Program-made: the position numbers and the translations under genes
In this document: positions 6,401 to 7,954 of the stretch, one piece after another
Position numbering within the stretch: position 1 is the first letter of the stretch
Layout of the letters: each line of letters begins with the position of its first letter
Notes under the pieces: model-generated
Database searches by the model: none
Told to the model about the DNA's origin: nothing
Seen by the model: only the letters and a program-made list of their open reading frames with translations
Assembly (NCBI GenBank): GCA_900770515.1
Contig: CAAHDP010000070.1
Coordinates: 1-7,954 of the forward strand
Source: an uncultured Prevotella sp.
GTDB taxonomy: Bacteria; Bacteroidota; Bacteroidia; Bacteroidales; Bacteroidaceae
Reading direction: 5' to 3'
Length of the DNA stretch: 7,954 nt

Positions 6401-7335
6401 ACGAAGGCGGTGGAAAGATTGAAATTGCTGTTGCTGTTTTCCAGCTGTTCCACCTTGTTGCTTCCCTTCTTGATGATCAGGGCTCCATGTTCAGAGGTGC
6501 TGATATAGAGGTTGCCATCGTGGTCGAAGGTGGCATTGTTGATGGTTACATGATTCTTGAATGCTCCCAGGTCGTAACCGGCATCGGCTATACGCCCCGT
6601 GCGATAGTCATAGTAGATGATGCCATACATGCAGACGATGAGCATGGCTTGCGGGCGATGCTGGATGAATGCCACAGGGGCTCCGTATGGCGATTTGAAG
6701 TCTTTGCGCTGCACCTTGCCTTGCTTCTCGATGAATCGGGTGAAGGTTGACAGGTGACTGCTCTGCCAGAGATAGTGGTGCTTGTCTTCGTAGATATGGG
6801 TGAAGAATACATCCGAGTCGCGCTCGGTGTATGCTCTCTCCCATTTGATGGTGAATCTGTTGTTTGCCGTTTTCTCTATGCCGTTGTTCTTCACGGAGTA
6901 GAGACCATAACCTGCCGTGCCCAGCAGGATATCGCCGCAATGGCTTTCTACCATCGAATAGATGCGTGGCTTTCTGCCATCAGGAAACTGGAGACGGGAG
7001 AAATTGTTCGTCTCATAATTATAGCGCATCAGTCCCTTGGCGCAACCAATCCAGAGGTTACCTTTCTTATCTACCAGAAGGTCGGAGATAATATTGTCTG
7101 TGATGGAGGTTGTGTCTTCTTCGTTGTGCAGATAGTTGGTAAAGCGGTAGCCGTCGAACTTGCTGAGTCCGTATTCCGTGCCCACCCAGATATAGCCATA
7201 CTTGTCTTGCACAATACAGTTGATGAGCGAACTGGATAGCTTGCCCGAAGTGAAGAGTTCACCACTGTCGGCCCATACCATAAGCGATAAGGCGATAGCG
7301 AAGAGTGCCGTGAGGCAATGTCTGATATGCTTCAT
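3415..7335 (-). CDS. Hybrid two-component system (HTCS) sensor-regulator, likely xylan-responsive
   Basis: One 1306-residue protein spans sensing to DNA binding. A signal peptide (1-22, ending MVWA) is followed by about fourteen Reg_prop repeats such as YGYIWVGTEYGLSKFDG (46-62) and HTGHLWIGTSNGVSCLN (493-509), fitting two seven-bladed propellers. A Y_Y_Y domain (about 676-751) and one membrane helix (about 758-777) follow. The cytoplasmic part has a HisKA domain with His801 in NATHDIRSPLTLI, a HATPase with N box NLLSNAMKYT (919-928), DTGIGL (951-956) and GTGIGL (981-986), a receiver domain (about 1053-1168) with acidic patch 1058-1060, phosphoacceptor Asp1101, Thr1131 and Lys1153, and an AraC HTH (about 1200-1302). 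All key residues are present. An in-frame ATG 24 codons earlier (7407) is rejected because it lies at the -33 element; the chosen start gives a proper signal peptide. Xylan specificity is inferred from the GH67 neighbour. Confidence 0.95.
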   Translation of the reverse strand: MKHIRHCLTALFAIALSLMVWADSGELFTSGKLSSSLINCIVQDKYGYIWVGTEYGLSKFDGYRFTNYLHNEEDTTSITDNIISDLLVDKKGNLWIGCAKGLMRYNYETNNFSRLQFPDGRKPRIYSMVESHCGDILLGTAGYGLYSVKNNGIEKTANNRFTIKWERAYTERDSDVFFTHIYEDKHHYLWQSSHLSTFTRFIEKQGKVQRKDFKSPYGAPVAFIQHRPQAMLIVCMYGIIYYDYRTGRIADAGYDLGAFKNHVTINNATFDHDGNLYISTSEHGALIIKKGSNKVEQLENSNSNFNLSTAFVNDIIEDKDNNLWIGCYKKGLYLLNQRQQAFSSWSFSAQNYIIGSSVSSIAPGENGETWCTVQNSGVFCFDASGKIIAHPTSPAGTCIIYKDRRGAYWISNGSALYSYNPHTGAYQEKLTFTSAGIYCMTDDNQGNLYISVYSKGLYIYNVESGKVTVLNMRQRGNKGFLCNDWVRSLAFDHTGHLWIGTSNGVSCLNTKTLSFKDFGWNNILKDRQANGICEGKNGNMIIGTEEGLYLFDRKNNKPLAFPHAEVLKGKQVCSIIKDHQGDLWISTTMGIWQYDQKNRQFIGHINGNGLTTREYVLGSSMHTASDLIAFGTSDGITTFYPERVRAKKMELGDVHLTNFIIDGKPINCLTDEFTIPYEENSFTLEFSLLNYRNTDNISFQYRINEGKWNSTNEGSNAVSFNKLKPGSYTLEVRAMSNGNFSKKSTIIHIKVCDPWYASTWAFLLYFLIAASIILYIIYRYERHRKEDLEETKMQFLINATHDIRSPLTLIMGPLNKLKTRITDAESKQEIDTIDRNAQRLLLLVNQILDERKIDKNQMHLHCQKTQLREFLNGIISLYRFNAEERNITLSLQEDASLNDAKGKLPVWIDRINFDKVISNLLSNAMKYTFNGGTITLIMGKDEKNAIIKVQDTGIGLKEEKTDRLFDRFYQGSNSSDLHIEGTGIGLNLCKAFVEMHGGKIKAYNRTDGIKGSCFEVTIPLGKEHLKPEEILNEEEDRSSESIGKKVQANRNFNILIVDDDAEIAHYIKTELCDWYRFDHARNGKEGLKMLLTGKYDLVISDVMMPEMDGITMLKNIKSNSNISDVPVILLTSKSEVENRLEGLRKGADAFLAKPFNMEELHILIDNLVDNVRRIRGKYSGAQGQKAKIEQIQVKGNNDALMERVMNYMNEHLADQDLNVEKLTTDVGISRAQLHRKLKEIAGVSAGEFIRNLRLEQAARLIEEGQINITQVAYSVGFNNQTHFSTVFKKHYGMSPSEYAETKRKEK

Positions 7336-7376
7336 ATTTTTTGTCCGTTTCTTATTTAAATAGGTTATTACGGCTG

Positions 7377-7408
7377 CAAAAGTAACAAAAAACAATGAAA
7401 GAAACAAA
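7377..7408 (-). promoter_or_regulatory. Promoter of the HTCS gene
   Basis: On the minus strand TACTTTTG (7384-7377) fits TAnnTTTG and TTTG (7408-7405) is the -33 element, separated by 20 bases. Transcription would start near 7372 with a leader of about 37 bases. The -33 element overlaps one GAAACAAAT repeat (7401-7409), so a factor bound there could control the regulator's own gene. Confidence 0.65.
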
Positions 7409-7485
7409 TTCTAATGCAACAATATGTTTCGTTTCTTTTTGTTTCTTTATCTTTTTGTGCTTTTTTGCGAGTATGAAACAAATAG
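7397..7485. promoter_or_regulatory. GTTTC/GAAAC repeat cluster, candidate HTCS operator
   Basis: Between the divergent promoters, GTTTC occurs at 7426-7430, 7431-7435 and 7441-7445; the last two begin a tandem 10-base unit GTTTCTTTNT, one helical turn apart. The inverted form GAAAC occurs at 7401-7405 and 7475-7479, each inside GAAACAAAT. This arrangement of direct and inverted sites, upstream of the weak esterase promoter, suits AraC-type HTCS binding. The stretch is also A/T-rich and homopolymer-like, so some copies may be chance. Confidence 0.4.
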
Positions 7486-7510
7486 AAAAGTAATGGTAAC
7501 TATAAAATAC

Positions 7511-7540
7511 CTGTTATTTCATAATTTATTAGTAAATTTG
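7511..7540 (+). promoter_or_regulatory. Promoter of the SGNH esterase gene, weak -33
   Basis: TAAATTTG (7533-7540) is a full match to TAnnTTTG. At the expected -33 position only CTGTT (7511-7515) is found, not TTTG. A good -7 box with a poor -33 box suits a promoter needing an activator, here presumably the HTCS. The transcript would start near 7545, with a leader of about 39 bases. Confidence 0.55.
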
Positions 7541-7583
7541 CATCGTCAACAACAATAGAAACATTAAAGGCATCATAATAACA

Positions 7584-7954
7584 ATGAATAAACAAGCAAT
7601 AAAAATCTTATCTTTGGCGCTCGTATTGGCTGCGTCAAGTTCTGTAGCTTTCGCCCAGAAGGTGTGGAAAGGCTCTTGGGCTACTGCAGTGGAATGGACT
7701 GGTAAAGGAGATATGCCTAAGGAAAGCTTGAGCAACCGTTCTTGCCGACAGGTGGTTCATGTATCCTTTGGCGGAGAGGAACTCAGAGTGAAGCTCAGCA
7801 ATGAGCAGAGTAAGGAACCGGTAGAAATCAAATCAGTGTATATTGCAGATACCGATAAGGACAGCAACTGGTTTGTGAATGGTAAGACCGTGAAGTATCT
7901 CAAGTTTAATGGCAAGAAGAATGTAACCATCGCTCCTGGCAAGGCTATCTTCTC
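7584..7954 (+). CDS. Secreted SGNH/GDSL-type esterase, N-terminal 123 residues
   Basis: The frame opens at ATG 7584 and runs off the right edge after 123 codons. Residues 1-24 are a clear signal peptide (MNKQAIKILSLALVLAASSS, then VAFA before Gln25), so the enzyme is exported to the periplasm or cell surface. The mature start KVWKGSWATAVEW, then SLSNRSCRQVVHVSFGGEELRVKLSNEQSKEPVEIKSVYIA, follows the N-terminal pattern of Bacteroidota SGNH/GDSL hydrolases (W-x-G-W-A-TA, then LR-Q-V-x-SxGG-x-LRV-x-xSNE). The catalytic GDS block and Asp-His pair lie outside the window. Such enzymes in xylan loci usually act as carbohydrate acetylesterases; acetyl-xylan as substrate is inferred from the GH67 and HTCS neighbours. 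It is transcribed divergently from the HTCS gene and is a likely HTCS target. Confidence 0.75.
   Translation, partial: MNKQAIKILSLALVLAASSSVAFAQKVWKGSWATAVEWTGKGDMPKESLSNRSCRQVVHVSFGGEELRVKLSNEQSKEPVEIKSVYIADTDKDSNWFVNGKTVKYLKFNGKKNVTIAPGKAIF

Noticed and set aside
7336..7407. Longer HTCS N-terminus starting at ATG 7407
   Set aside because: The predicted -33 and -7 boxes lie at 7405-7408 and 7377-7384, so this ATG is upstream of the transcription start; the 7335 start gives a standard signal peptide.
7529..7735. Minus-strand open frame overlapping the esterase start
   Set aside because: It is antisense to a clear signal peptide and conserved SGNH N-terminus and covers the esterase promoter.

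Overview
The window looks like Bacteroidota DNA, most like gut or rumen Prevotella/Segatella. Four promoters carry the Bacteroidota -7 box (TAnnTTTG), three of them exactly 20 bases from a TTG/TTTG -33 element. A one-protein hybrid two-component system (HTCS) is also typical of the phylum. Species assignment is inference.

Region 1 (1-1205) is AT-rich and accessory in character. It holds the 5' end of a minus-strand AAA ATPase of the AAA_14/DUF4143 kind with a palindrome in its leader. Next comes a plus-strand pair of small genes, DUF4160 then DUF2442, with its own promoter. After that lie decayed remains of a second pair of small overlapping genes. A 27-base near-perfect direct repeat occurs at 296-322 and 946-972, bracketing the intact pair. 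A strong stem-loop at 1206-1254 separates this region from the next and probably terminates transcription from both sides.

Region 2 (1306-7954) is part of a polysaccharide utilisation locus. On the minus strand are a periplasmic GH67 alpha-glucuronidase (1306-3309) and, upstream of it, a 1306-residue HTCS regulator (3415-7335). Transcribed away from the HTCS gene is the start of a secreted SGNH/GDSL-type esterase (7584 to the window edge). The expected sequence is: a xylan-derived oligosaccharide is sensed in the periplasm by the HTCS propellers, the signal passes through the fused kinase, receiver and AraC domains to DNA, and the target genes are induced. GH67 then removes (4-O-methyl)glucuronic acid from the terminal xylose of aldouronic acids, and the esterase probably removes acetyl groups. 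The glucuronoxylan substrate is inferred mainly from GH67. No SusC/SusD pair or endo-xylanase is visible here; they may lie to the right.

The divergent gap at 7336-7583 contains both promoters and clustered GTTTC/GAAAC repeats that are the best candidate HTCS operator. No tRNA, rRNA, CRISPR array or insertion sequence was seen. No clearly new system is demonstrated. The most unusual part is the repeat-bracketed DUF4160/DUF2442 cassette beside a decayed relative.
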